Part shown: one piece after another, positions 16,606-25,119 of the stretch | Position numbering within the stretch: the first letter of the stretch is position 1 | How the letters are laid out: the number at the start of each line of letters is the position of its first letter | From: UBA967 sp044375555 | Lineage (GTDB): Bacteria; Verrucomicrobiota; Verrucomicrobiia; Chthoniobacterales; Terrimicrobiaceae | Assembly: GCA_044375555.1 (NCBI GenBank) | Contig: JBILML010000014.1 | Span: 4,046 to 68,045, forward strand | Direction of reading: 5' to 3' | DNA: 64,000 nucleotides | Position numbers and translations under genes: made by a program | The notes under the pieces: model-generated | What the model was told of the DNA's origin: nothing | Seen by the model: the letters and a program-made list of their open reading frames with translations, nothing else | The model's database searches: none

Positions 16606-17438
16606 CGCGCGATGCCGGCGCACCATTTGCCGCGTGTGACGATCTTGGGCTTGGCGAGGCCGAGGTTTTGGAGGGCGGCGCAGACTTCGGCGATTTGGGT
16701 TTTCAGAACGCCGGAGAAGATGAACCAGCCGTCGGGGCGGAGTTTTTTCAGCAGGCCCGGCGCGGAGGCGATGAGGAGTTCGCTGTAGAGGTTGGCCAGA
16801 ACGACATCGGCCTTCTGAAATTTCCCGACGCGTTGGGCGTCAGCCACCGAGAGAGCGATTTTTTTGCAGCGGTTCGCGTGGACATTTTCCTTCGATACGC
16901 GGATGCAGACGGGATCGAAATCGAATGCCTCCACGGCGGCTGCTCCGAGTTTTTCCGCCGCGATGGCGAGGATGCCGGTGCCTGTTCCCGCGTCGAGGGC
17001 GGTCCATCCCGATGGCAAACCAGGGGCGATGTCGCAGAGGAGGCGCAGACAGGTCGCCGTCGTCGCGTGGTCGCCGGTGCCGAAGGCCATTCCCGCTGGC
17101 AGAAGGATCGCACGGTCGGGTTGGGGGTCGCCTGCGAGCGAGGCGGGGTCGGAGTGGATGCGGAGCCGACTGCGGATCGAAATCGCGGCGCGGGGTTGTT
17201 GGGAATTGCTGGTCAAAATTTCCTTCGTGAGGCGTGCGACCTTCCCGCCGAAATCCTTTTTCAGCGTGGCGGTGGTTTTTTGATCCCCGAAAACATGGAT
17301 CGTGAGGCCCTTCGAGCCGGGGCGGGTGAGCATGACGACGCGCTCGGGATCGATCGTGGCGAGCCGGAGGTGCCAAATCTCCTCCATGGCCTCGGTGCTT
17401 TGGCGGGTCCATCGGAACATGTTCATGCCCCCATCCAA
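16596..17438 (-). CDS. prmA: Ribosomal protein L11 methyltransferase
   Basis: 280 residues. The SAM motif is LDAGTGTGILAIAAEKLGA and the acceptor-side motif is VLANLYSELL, preceded by LLPAGMAFGTGDHATT, which is diagnostic of PrmA. The N-terminal RNA/L11-recognition part is shortened relative to the E. coli protein. It trimethylates ribosomal protein L11. An alternative start (MNMFRW) lies four codons downstream. Its last bases overlap the right border repeat of the island, and it was probably recG's convergent neighbour before the insertion. Confidence 0.85.
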   Translation of the reverse strand: MDGGMNMFRWTRQSTEAMEEIWHLRLATIDPERVVMLTRPGSKGLTIHVFGDQKTTATLKKDFGGKVARLTKEILTSNSQQPRAAISIRSRLRIHSDPASLAGDPQPDRAILLPAGMAFGTGDHATTATCLRLLCDIAPGLPSGWTALDAGTGTGILAIAAEKLGAAAVEAFDFDPVCIRVSKENVHANRCKKIALSVADAQRVGKFQKADVVLANLYSELLIASAPGLLKKLRPDGWFIFSGVLKTQIAEVCAALQNLGLAKPKIVTRGKWCAGIARKS

Positions 17439-17552
17439 GCCGGAACCGCCTGGCTTGGCGATCCTGCCCTTCTTTTGCTTGTTCGGGGGGATGGGCTGTC
17501 GCTAGATTGCGGCTTCTCAAACCCCACGACGGGTTTTTTAACGAATTCCAAC

Positions 17553-19187
17553 ATGAGCGAAACGGCAACTCCAGTGGCGATGGTCAATGTGCAAGTGGAC
17601 GGGGAATGGAAACAATTCCCGAAAGGCACGCGCTTGATCGAGGCTTGCATGAAGAGCGGAAAATTCATCCCGCACTACTGCTACCATCCAAAACTCAGCA
17701 CGCCGGGAAATTGCCGCATGTGTCTCGTCGAGACCGGCCGCCCGAAAATGACGCCCGACCGCCAGCCCGTGCTGGGAGCCGATGGACGGCCCGAGATCGC
17801 TTGGGGGCCGAAGCCTGAAATCTCCTGCGCCGCCGAGGTCGCCGAGGGCATGGGCGTTCGCACCTCGTCGCCACTCGTGGAGGAATGCCGGAAGGGCGTG
17901 ATGGAATTTTTGCTCATCAACCACCCGCTCGACTGCCCGATCTGCGACCAGGCGGGCGAGTGCCGCTTGCAGGAATTCTCTGTCGAGTTCGGCAAGGGCG
18001 AGTCCCGCTTCCGCGAGGAGAAGGTGAAAAAACCGAAGCGCGTGGACATCGGCGAGCGGATCGTGCTCGATGACGAGCGTTGCATCATGTGCTCGCGCTG
18101 CATCCGCTTCATGCAGGAGGTCGCGCACGACGATGTGCTGGGCTTCTTGAACCGCGGCAGCCACACGACCCTCTCGGTCTATCCCGGCAAGCGGCTCGAC
18201 AATAATTATTCTCTGAACACGGTGGACATCTGCCCGGTGGGCGCGCTCACGAGCAAAGATTTTCGCTTCAAGATGCGCGTGTGGTTTTTGAAGGAAACCC
18301 AAACCATCGATGTCTCATGTGGCACGGGTTGCAATATCGTGATCGGCAGCCGCGAGAACATCGTCTACCGCATCACGCCTCGCGAAAACGAGGAGGTGAA
18401 CTCCTGCTGGATGCCTGACAGCCATCGCATGAATTTCCACTATCTCCACAGCGACGAACGCCTCGTCTCGCCGCTTGTGAAGGGGGAGGAAGCCCCGTCG
18501 AAGTGGACGCGTGCCCTCGCCGCCGCTGCCGAGAAACTGCAAGGTCGCGATCCTTCCAAGACCGCTTTGATCGCCTCCGCGCGGATGACGAACGAGGAAC
18601 TCTTCCTCGCCCGCCGTCTCGCCGCCGCGCTGAAAATCGAGAATTTCGATGTGCTGCCGCGTCCGCAGAAGGGCGATGGATTTTTGATTTCTGAAGATGG
18701 AAACCCGAACACGAATGGCGCGAAGTTGCTCGGCCTCGCCACTGGCAAACTCCCCGAGATTGCGCGCCGCGTGGAGTCGGGCGAAATCACGGCACTGATC
18801 GTGCTGGGTGAAGACGCCGTGGATTGCGGAATTTCCGAGGGCGCCTTGAAAAAACTCGAGGCGCTGGTTTTTGCCGGAATCCTCGCGAACAAGACCTCGC
18901 CTCACGCGTCGGTGGTTCTGCCGACGAGTGCCTGGGCCGAGAAGCGCGGCACGATGATCAACATCAAGGGTCGTATTCAGCGCCTCAATCAAGCCATCCA
19001 ACCGCCCGGCCAGGCTCGGGACGACTGGGAGGTTTTGCGCGATCTCGTGCAGGCCGTCGGCGGCTCGAATGGCGTTTACTCGATCGAGGAGGTTTTCAAG
19101 GTCATGGCCTCGGAGACTCCCGCGTTGCAGGGCCTGACCATCAGCCGGGTCGGCGATCTTGGACTCCAGTTGAGCCTTCCCGCCTGA
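17553..19187 (+). CDS. nuoG: NADH-quinone oxidoreductase subunit G, short form
   Basis: 544 residues. The N-terminal [2Fe-2S] ferredoxin domain has HYCYHP ... GNCRMCLVE ... ISCAAEV. The His-Cys [4Fe-4S] site is CPICDQAGECRLQE, and the second [4Fe-4S] site is CIMCSRCIRF ... CPVGALTSKDF. A further cysteine group (SCGTGC) precedes a short molybdopterin-like domain; it lacks the first cysteine of an N7-type site. It should carry electrons from NADH toward quinone in complex I. No other nuo gene adjoins, which is unusual. The start is the ATG just before the ferredoxin domain. Confidence 0.88.
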   Translation: MSETATPVAMVNVQVDGEWKQFPKGTRLIEACMKSGKFIPHYCYHPKLSTPGNCRMCLVETGRPKMTPDRQPVLGADGRPEIAWGPKPEISCAAEVAEGMGVRTSSPLVEECRKGVMEFLLINHPLDCPICDQAGECRLQEFSVEFGKGESRFREEKVKKPKRVDIGERIVLDDERCIMCSRCIRFMQEVAHDDVLGFLNRGSHTTLSVYPGKRLDNNYSLNTVDICPVGALTSKDFRFKMRVWFLKETQTIDVSCGTGCNIVIGSRENIVYRITPRENEEVNSCWMPDSHRMNFHYLHSDERLVSPLVKGEEAPSKWTRALAAAAEKLQGRDPSKTALIASARMTNEELFLARRLAAALKIENFDVLPRPQKGDGFLISEDGNPNTNGAKLLGLATGKLPEIARRVESGEITALIVLGEDAVDCGISEGALKKLEALVFAGILANKTSPHASVVLPTSAWAEKRGTMINIKGRIQRLNQAIQPPGQARDDWEVLRDLVQAVGGSNGVYSIEEVFKVMASETPALQGLTISRVGDLGLQLSLPA

Positions 19188-19189
19188 TC

Positions 19190-19882
19190 ATGCGTCGTCT
19201 TGTTTTCGGGTTGGCCTGCATCCTGGCTTTGGCTGGTTGCGGAGGGGGAGAGCCTACGCCCAAATCCTCCCCGCGCTACACGCGCATCGATTGGCTGGGC
19301 AACCAGTGCTACCGCATCACTTCGCCGATCGGCACCTCGATCCTTACGAATCCCTACGCTGCGGAAACCGGTGGCCGCACTTTGCCCAGCCCGCTGAAGA
19401 CCGACATCGTTCTCATCACGACCGAGCGTCCGGATTCGAATAACATCAACGCGATCGAGAACCAGCCCGCCATCCTGCGCGGCGGCGTGGGAATGGGTTT
19501 GAGCACGATCACTGGCATTCCGATCCGAGGAATTCCGACCTACCGCAACCCGCAGATCCTTTCCGTGGATGGGATGAATCTCACCTACACTTGGGTAATG
19601 GATGGGATGCGGTTTTGTTTCCTCGGCCGGCAATCGAAGCCGTTCGATGCCGAACAGCTCTCGCAGATGGGATCGGTGGATATTTTGTTTCTGCCGATGG
19701 ATTCGCTCGGCGGGGAGTCGCGTCAGGCGGTGCTTGGGCAGTTGCAGCCGAAGGTCGTGATTCCGATGGGATCGGCGGGAAGTTGGTCGCACGGAGATGT
19801 GCGCGGAGTGCAGGGCACCACGGTGACTTTCTCCCGGCAAATGCTCCCTGCGCAGCCGGTGACACTGGCATTCAATCGATGA
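19190..19882 (+). CDS. Lipoprotein with a degenerate metallo-beta-lactamase (UlaG-like) fold
   Basis: 230 residues. The signal peptide MRRLVFGLACILALAGCGGG ends in a lipobox with Cys17. The mature part follows the UlaG-type order: RIDWLGNQCYRI, DIVLIT, MRFCFLG, VDILFLPMD and KVVIPMG. The metal ligands are missing: the HxHxDH position reads TERPDSNN (near residue 76), LGD reads LGR, and the final histidine (IPMH) reads IPMG. It is probably a membrane-anchored, non-hydrolytic binding protein. It starts 2 bases after nuoG and its TGA overlaps the purD start. Confidence 0.7.
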   Translation: MRRLVFGLACILALAGCGGGEPTPKSSPRYTRIDWLGNQCYRITSPIGTSILTNPYAAETGGRTLPSPLKTDIVLITTERPDSNNINAIENQPAILRGGVGMGLSTITGIPIRGIPTYRNPQILSVDGMNLTYTWVMDGMRFCFLGRQSKPFDAEQLSQMGSVDILFLPMDSLGGESRQAVLGQLQPKVVIPMGSAGSWSHGDVRGVQGTTVTFSRQMLPAQPVTLAFNR

Positions 19883-21141
19883 AGAAACGGGTTCTCGTCA
19901 CGGGCTCCGGAGGTCGTGAGCATGCGCTGGCATGGAAACTCTCGCAGTCGCCTCAGATCGAAAAAATCTACGCTGCTCCAGGAAACTCCGGCACCGCACA
20001 ACTGGGCGAGAATGTCGCGATCGCGGCGGAGGATGTCGAAAAACTCGTCGAGTTTGCGAAAACGAATCAGATCGATTTCACCATCGTCGGCCCCGATGAC
20101 GCGCTCGCGGCGGGAGTCGTGGATGCTTTCCAAAAAGCAGGGCTGAAAATTTTTGGTCCACCTGCTGCTGCTGCGCGTCTCGAATCGTCGAAGGCTTTCG
20201 CGAAGGAATTCATGCGACGCCATGGAATCCCGACTGCGGATTACCGGGAGTTCACCGACTGCGCGGAGGCGCTGGAATTTTGCCGCTCCGCGAAATACCC
20301 GTTGGTCGTGAAGGCTGATGGGCTCGCGCTTGGCAAGGGCGTGATCATTGCCCAAAACCTCGCCGAGGCGGAGGGGGCGGTGCGGATGTGTCTCGAGGAT
20401 GGCGCGTTCGGGGCCGCCGGGAAGCGCATCGTGGTGGAGGAATTTCTGGAGGGCGTCGAGTGCTCGATCCACGCGCTGGTGGATGGCTCGTCGTATTTGC
20501 TTCTGCCCGACTGCCGTGACCACAAGAAGGCTTTTGACGGAAACCTCGGCCCGAACACCGGCGGCATGGGGACGATTTCGCCCTCGGGCTCGGTGGACGA
20601 GGCGCTGCGCGCGAGGATTTGCCGGGAGGTTCTTGATCCATTTTTGGCGGGGATTCAAAAGGACGGGATTGCTTTTCGCGGGATGTTGTTTCCCGGGTTG
20701 ATGCTCACGGCCGAGGGGCCGAAGGTGCTCGAGTTCAACTGCCGCTGGGGTGATCCCGAGACGCAGGTGCTCGTGCGGAGGTTGAGTTCGGACTTGTTGC
20801 CGCTCCTCGAAGCGACTGCGGATGGAACGCTGGCTAAGGTTCGCCCCGAGTGGGATGCCCGCGTGGCGGTCTGCGTGATTCTGGCTTCCGGCGGCTATCC
20901 CGGATCTTATGAGAAGGGCCAAGTGATTTCGGGGCTCGATGCGGCTGGAGAGTTGGAGGGAGTGAAGATTTTTCACGCGGGGGCGAAGGAGGCCGATGGC
21001 CAAATCGTTACGAGTGGCGGGCGCGTGCTGGGAGTCACTGCCTTGGGGGCGACTCTCGACGAGGCCAAGCGACAAGGCTATCTCGCCGCCGATCGAATTT
21101 TCTTCGACGGCATCCAGCGTCGGAATGATATTGGCGCGTGA
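19879..21141 (+). CDS. purD: Phosphoribosylamine-glycine ligase
   Basis: 420 residues from MKKRVLVTGSGGREHALAWK, the canonical PurD N-terminus. ATP-grasp features include YPLVVKADGLALGKGV and FLEGVECSIHAL, and FNCRWGDPETQVLV carries the metal-binding acidic/Asn set. It performs the second step of de novo purine synthesis. The ATG overlaps the stop of the lipoprotein gene (ATGA). No other pur genes are nearby. Confidence 0.95.
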   Translation: MKKRVLVTGSGGREHALAWKLSQSPQIEKIYAAPGNSGTAQLGENVAIAAEDVEKLVEFAKTNQIDFTIVGPDDALAAGVVDAFQKAGLKIFGPPAAAARLESSKAFAKEFMRRHGIPTADYREFTDCAEALEFCRSAKYPLVVKADGLALGKGVIIAQNLAEAEGAVRMCLEDGAFGAAGKRIVVEEFLEGVECSIHALVDGSSYLLLPDCRDHKKAFDGNLGPNTGGMGTISPSGSVDEALRARICREVLDPFLAGIQKDGIAFRGMLFPGLMLTAEGPKVLEFNCRWGDPETQVLVRRLSSDLLPLLEATADGTLAKVRPEWDARVAVCVILASGGYPGSYEKGQVISGLDAAGELEGVKIFHAGAKEADGQIVTSGGRVLGVTALGATLDEAKRQGYLAADRIFFDGIQRRNDIGA

Positions 21142-22235
21142 TGAGGTTTTGCGAGGAATTGACCACAGAGGACACAGAGAGCACGGAGTTCTTTCAGAAG
21201 AGGGGTTTGAAAGCCTGTCATTCTCGCAAAGTTTTTGTTCTCGGTATTGCGGGTCTTTTTTTGATCTCCGTGGCGCAGGCTTTGGAGTCGCATCACTCGG
21301 TCGATTCGCTCGATGACGCGCAGGTGCAAAAAGCCTTGGAGGCCGCGCGTGCGAATTTCCTTTCTTCCGAGCAACTCGAAAAGGCCAGCCAGCGGGCGCT
21401 TTTGCAGGGTTTGACGGAGCAGTTGGGGCCGGGGATTTCGATCGTGGAAACCGACGCTGCGCCGGAAACGGCGGCGGGTTTTCCCTTTCTTGCGGAAATC
21501 CTCGATGGACGAGCCGGCTACATTCGGCCCGGGAAATTGGACTCCTCCGCACTCTCGCAATTCGACACGACGCTGAAAAATTTTGGGGAGAAATCCCTGG
21601 GTGCGGTGATTCTCGATTTGCGGGGCATTCCGGTGGAGCCGGGATTTGATGGCAGTGCGGAATTTGCGAAGAGATTTTGTCCGAAGGGCGGGGTTCTTTT
21701 CACGGTTCAAAAACCGAATGCGAAACAGGAGCGGATTGTCACGAACGACGGCGCGCCCCTCTTTGAAGGCGTTCTCGTGGTGCTGATCGATTCCGACACG
21801 CGAGGCCAGGCCGAGGTTTTGGCGGCCACGCTTCGCGACAACGCGAAGGCGATGTTGGTCGGTGCTCCAACCGCTGGCGCGGCGGTGGAATTCGCGGACT
21901 TCCCACTTGGCGGGGGGCGTTCCGTGCGCGTGGCCGTATCGCAAGCATCGACGCCAAAAAGCGGGGGGCTTTTTCCCAAGGGTGTGTCGCCCGATATTGT
22001 CGTGCGGCTCGATCGCGAAACCCGCGACAAGATTTTTGATCAGGCCGGAAAAGAGGGCGTGGGGAGATTTGCGTTTGATGTCGATCCGCCGCGGCTGAAT
22101 GAAGCGGCGCTCGTGGCGAATACGAACCCCGAAATCGGAGCCGAGGCCCGCGAGAAAGCGGCGCCAACACTGCGCGACACGGTGCTTCAGCGCGCGCTGG
22201 ATCTCGTCACCGCGATTGGTTTTTTCAAGAAGTAG
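21138..22235 (+). CDS. S41-peptidase homologue lacking the catalytic Ser-Lys pair
   Basis: Up to 365 residues. A secretion signal (VFVLGIAGLFLISVAQALES) lies at ~32-50. The S41 core is recognisable: LGAVILDLRGIPVEPGF, then VLIDSDTRGQAEVLAATLRD and AMLVGAPTAGAA, and FPKGVSPDIVV. Where tail-specific proteases have the catalytic serine (GSASASE), this has DTRGQAE, and the FGKG lysine reads TAGAA, so it is probably inactive. The first ~22 codons (ELTTEDTESTEF) translate an intergenic repeat; TTG at 21207 after AGAGGGG may be the true start. It follows purD. Confidence 0.7.
   Translation: MMRFCEELTTEDTESTEFFQKRGLKACHSRKVFVLGIAGLFLISVAQALESHHSVDSLDDAQVQKALEAARANFLSSEQLEKASQRALLQGLTEQLGPGISIVETDAAPETAAGFPFLAEILDGRAGYIRPGKLDSSALSQFDTTLKNFGEKSLGAVILDLRGIPVEPGFDGSAEFAKRFCPKGGVLFTVQKPNAKQERIVTNDGAPLFEGVLVVLIDSDTRGQAEVLAATLRDNAKAMLVGAPTAGAAVEFADFPLGGGRSVRVAVSQASTPKSGGLFPKGVSPDIVVRLDRETRDKIFDQAGKEGVGRFAFDVDPPRLNEAALVANTNPEIGAEAREKAAPTLRDTVLQRALDLVTAIGFFKK
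21156..21192. repeat. ACAGAGGACACAGAG-type dispersed repeat inside an apparent coding start
   Basis: TTGACCACAGAGGACACAGA followed by GAGCACGGAG. A second copy at 23687-23719 reads TTGACCACAGAGGACACCGA. Relatives (CTCTCACGGAGTCACAAAG) occur at 11862, 14429, 38507, 39202, 41198 and 41350. Translation gives the well-known spurious TTEDTE peptide. Confidence 0.75.
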
Positions 22236-22239
22236 CGGC

Positions 22240-22698
22240 CTAGCGTTTGCGTCCGCGCGCTTCGTGCGTGGCTTCCACGGTGAGTGAAAGGCCGCCGCGT
22301 GAGGCGAAGGCTCCGCGAACAGTCATGCGTTTCGGGGAGCAGGTGGCGATGAGGTCTTCGAGGATGCGGTTCACGATTTGCTCATTGAAGGCCGGGGTGT
22401 TTCGGAATGAGGCGAGGTAGTATTTGAGGGACTTCGTCTCGATGCAGCGCGCGGCGGGGACATACTCGATCGAGATTTCCGCATAGTCCGGCTGGCCGGT
22501 TACGGGGCACACGGACGAGAAATCCTCGGTCTCCAAAAAAATCGTGTAGTCGCGGCCGGGGTGGCTATTCGGGAACGAATCGAGGATTTGGCGCGAGGGC
22601 TCGGTCGGCAGCGCGGAGGCTTTGCCCAAGAGGCGCAGCGGGGCTTTGGCGGAAGACTTGGCGGTTTGTTTTTTCATGATCGCGCCGGAGAGTGGCAT
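22240..22698 (-). CDS. queF: NADPH-dependent 7-cyano-7-deazaguanine reductase
   Basis: 152 residues, the unimodular (B. subtilis-type) QueF length. The catalytic cysteine is in SSVCPVTGQPDYAEI, and CIETKSLKYYLASFRN is the NADPH-binding motif. It reduces preQ0 to preQ1, the base that Tgt inserts at G34 of tRNA; a tgt gene is in this window at ~49.4 kb. Either ATG (22698 or 22677, MKKQ) could start it; the first 25 residues are low-complexity. It lies 41 bases downstream of fcl. Confidence 0.93.
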   Translation of the reverse strand: MPLSGAIMKKQTAKSSAKAPLRLLGKASALPTEPSRQILDSFPNSHPGRDYTIFLETEDFSSVCPVTGQPDYAEISIEYVPAARCIETKSLKYYLASFRNTPAFNEQIVNRILEDLIATCSPKRMTVRGAFASRGGLSLTVEATHEARGRKR

Positions 22699-22739
22699 GA
22701 ATCAGGACTCGCATCCAGCGCAAGGGGAGGGGGCGAAAA

Positions 22740-23675
22740 TCAGGATGCGGGTTGGTTTTCGAGGAACCAGGCGTGGGCGTGGGCGATGCCTTCGCGGAGG
22801 GAGATTTTGGGTTTCCAGCCGAGACTGAACAGGCGGGAGCTGTCCATGAGCTTGCGCGGGGTGCCGTCGGGTTTGGTAGGGTCGAAGACGAGGGGGCCGT
22901 CGTAGCCGAGGACTTCGCAGATGAGTTCGGCGAGCTCACGGATGGTCACATCGGTGCCGGAACCGATGTTGATGAGTTCGGGGGAGTCGTAGTTTTTCAG
23001 CAGGAAAACACAGGCGTCGGCGAGGTCGTCGGCGTGGAGGAATTCGCGGCGGGGCGTCCCGGTTCCCCAAACCAAAACCTCGGGTGCGCCGGATTTTTTC
23101 GCCTCGTGGATTTTGCGGATGAGCGCGGGGAGGACATGGGAGGTGTGGAGGTCGAAATTGTCATGCGGCCCGTAGAGATTGGTGGGCATGGCGGAGAGGA
23201 AATTCTTTCCGTATTCGCGGGCGTAGGCCTGGCAGAGCTTGATGCCGGCGATCTTGGCGATGGCGTAGGCGTCGTTGGTGGGCTCGAGCAGGCCGGTGAG
23301 GAGGGCGTCTTCGCGGATGGGTTGAGGGGCGAGTTTGGGGTAGATACAGGAACTGCCGAGGAAGAGGAGCTTGGCGCAGCCGAAGTCGGCGGCGGCTTCG
23401 ATGAGGTTGTTTTGGAGGGTGAGATTTTCGAGGAGGAATTCGACGGGCTTTTCGGAATTTGCCACGATGCCTCCGACGCGCGCGGCGGCATCGATTACAA
23501 ATTCGGGGCGTTCTTTTTCGAAAAAGGCGCGGACGGCGGAGCGATCGAGGAGGTCGAGTTCGGCGCGGGGGCGGGTGAGGATTTGGGTGAAGCCTTGGCT
23601 GGCGAGGGCGCGGACGATGGCGCTGCCAACCATGCCGCGATGGCCGGCGACGAAGATTTTCGAGTCGGGTGTCAC
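22740..23675 (-). CDS. fcl: GDP-L-fucose synthase
   Basis: 311 residues, the usual length. NADP-binding GHRGMVGSAIVR, catalytic SSCIYPKLAPQPI and Tyr-x3-Lys in DAYAIAKIAG are all present, along with MPTNLYGPHDNFDL, which is diagnostic of Fcl/WcaG. It makes GDP-L-fucose from GDP-4-keto-6-deoxymannose for surface glycans. The partner gmd is not in the window. The 52-base gap to the upstream transporter gene contains an ACAGAG-type repeat. Confidence 0.93.
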   Translation of the reverse strand: MTPDSKIFVAGHRGMVGSAIVRALASQGFTQILTRPRAELDLLDRSAVRAFFEKERPEFVIDAAARVGGIVANSEKPVEFLLENLTLQNNLIEAAADFGCAKLLFLGSSCIYPKLAPQPIREDALLTGLLEPTNDAYAIAKIAGIKLCQAYAREYGKNFLSAMPTNLYGPHDNFDLHTSHVLPALIRKIHEAKKSGAPEVLVWGTGTPRREFLHADDLADACVFLLKNYDSPELINIGSGTDVTIRELAELICEVLGYDGPLVFDPTKPDGTPRKLMDSSRLFSLGWKPKISLREGIAHAHAWFLENQPAS

Positions 23676-23727
23676 GGGAGGGAATTGACCACAGAGGACA
23701 CCGAGGGCACAGAGGAAATTCTACTGA

Positions 23728-25077
23728 CTACCGGGCGAGGCGTTTTTGTTTTCTCTCGAGGAGGATCATGGAAAGTCCGCCGCAGAGGGCGAAGGCGATC
23801 ATGACGGGATACCAGCCGCTCCAGCCGAATTCGGCGAGGACGAGGCCGGTGATGAAGAGGCAGATGGCGGAGCCGTAATATTGGAAGGAGTCGATGACAC
23901 CTGCTGCGAAGCCCGCCATTTTTTTCCCGCCGATATCCATCGGGGCGGCAGCGCCAACGATCGAGTGGGTGGAGTTGACGGTGAGGGAAGTCATGACCAG
24001 GAAAAACCCGCCGAGCACAACCCCGAGGAGGCCAGGTTGAATCAGGCCGGTGAACATGACGGCGGCGGCGGCAGCGAGGACGATGGCCTCGAGAAAATAG
24101 AGGAACTTGGCGACGGGTGCGCGCTGGCCTTTGAAGAAGCGGTCCGAGATCCAGCCAGAGGCGATCGAGCCGAGGATCGCGGCGGCGGTCATGAGGTTGA
24201 GCGTGATGATTACGGAGAGCGGTTTGGATTTGAGATCGATGCCGAGTTGCTCGGTGAAAAACATCACGGAGAGCTGGTCCGAGCTGTGGCGAACGGCTCC
24301 GGTGCAGGCGTAGGCGGCGGCGTAGAACCAAACGAGTGGATGGCAAAAGATGGTGGTGAAGGTTTCCTTGAGGGTGACTTTCGTGCCGACGGAATTGTCG
24401 ATTTCGTCGTGAACGCAATCCGGGTAGCCGGCGGCGGCAGGCTCTTCCTTCACGGCGAAAAATAGGAAGAGGGCGGCGGCGGCGGTGATGACCGGCGGGA
24501 TGACAAAGAGAATCCGCCAAGTGCCCGGCTCGACGACCCAGGTGGCGGTGGACCACAGGGCGATGGCGAAGCCCGCGAGGAGAAAGGGGGCGAGGGTGTT
24601 GATCGTGAATTGCCCGATCTGGATCATGATCCCGAAGATGCCGGCGAAGGTGCCGCGCTCGGTGCGATTGAACCAAGCGGCGTTGATTTTAACCATGCCT
24701 GGCGCGCCGAAGGATTGGAACCAGCCGTTGAGAAGAGCGATCAGGGCGAAGGTGGAGAGCGTTCCGATGAAGGAGGAGAATCCGAAAATCAAATTGCACG
24801 CGATCGTGCCGATGGCACCGATGAGCATGGACCACTTGCCGCCGATGCGGTCGGTGAAAAGGCCGTTGACGAGCTGGCCGGTGCCGTAGGCGAGGGACCA
24901 GATCACCCAGATATTGGCAAGGTCGGTTTTGTCGAAACCGAATTCCTCGTTCATGCCGGGACCGGCGAAGCGAAAGTTGTAACGGCACATGTAATACGAG
25001 GCATACATGAAACCGATCGCGCCCCAGTTCAGGCCGCGGCGGGCGCGGAAGCCAGGCGGGTAGGAGATTTTGTTCAT
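23728..25077 (-). CDS. MFS transporter, organophosphate:phosphate antiporter type (GlpT/UhpC-like)
   Basis: 449 residues with about twelve hydrophobic segments. The N-terminus has YASYYMCRYNFRFA, very close to the GlpT/UhpT signature in which the arginine binds substrate phosphate. GQLVNGLFTDRIGGK is the MFS loop 2-3 motif. A conserved GWISDRFFKGQRAPV loop follows helix 8. It probably exchanges a phosphorylated metabolite such as glycerol-3-phosphate or a hexose phosphate for phosphate at the inner membrane; the substrate cannot be told from sequence. No two-component regulator adjoins. Confidence 0.82.
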   Translation of the reverse strand: MNKISYPPGFRARRGLNWGAIGFMYASYYMCRYNFRFAGPGMNEEFGFDKTDLANIWVIWSLAYGTGQLVNGLFTDRIGGKWSMLIGAIGTIACNLIFGFSSFIGTLSTFALIALLNGWFQSFGAPGMVKINAAWFNRTERGTFAGIFGIMIQIGQFTINTLAPFLLAGFAIALWSTATWVVEPGTWRILFVIPPVITAAAALFLFFAVKEEPAAAGYPDCVHDEIDNSVGTKVTLKETFTTIFCHPLVWFYAAAYACTGAVRHSSDQLSVMFFTEQLGIDLKSKPLSVIITLNLMTAAAILGSIASGWISDRFFKGQRAPVAKFLYFLEAIVLAAAAAVMFTGLIQPGLLGVVLGGFFLVMTSLTVNSTHSIVGAAAPMDIGGKKMAGFAAGVIDSFQYYGSAICLFITGLVLAEFGWSGWYPVMIAFALCGGLSMILLERKQKRLAR

Positions 25078-25119
25078 AGTGGGGGGATGAGGGGGACTTT
25101 TAGCAGGCGCACCTGATCG

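Noticed and set aside
16668..17552. N-terminal extension of nuoG by ~295 residues
   Set aside because: It is antisense to prmA; the ferredoxin domain begins right after the ATG at 17553.
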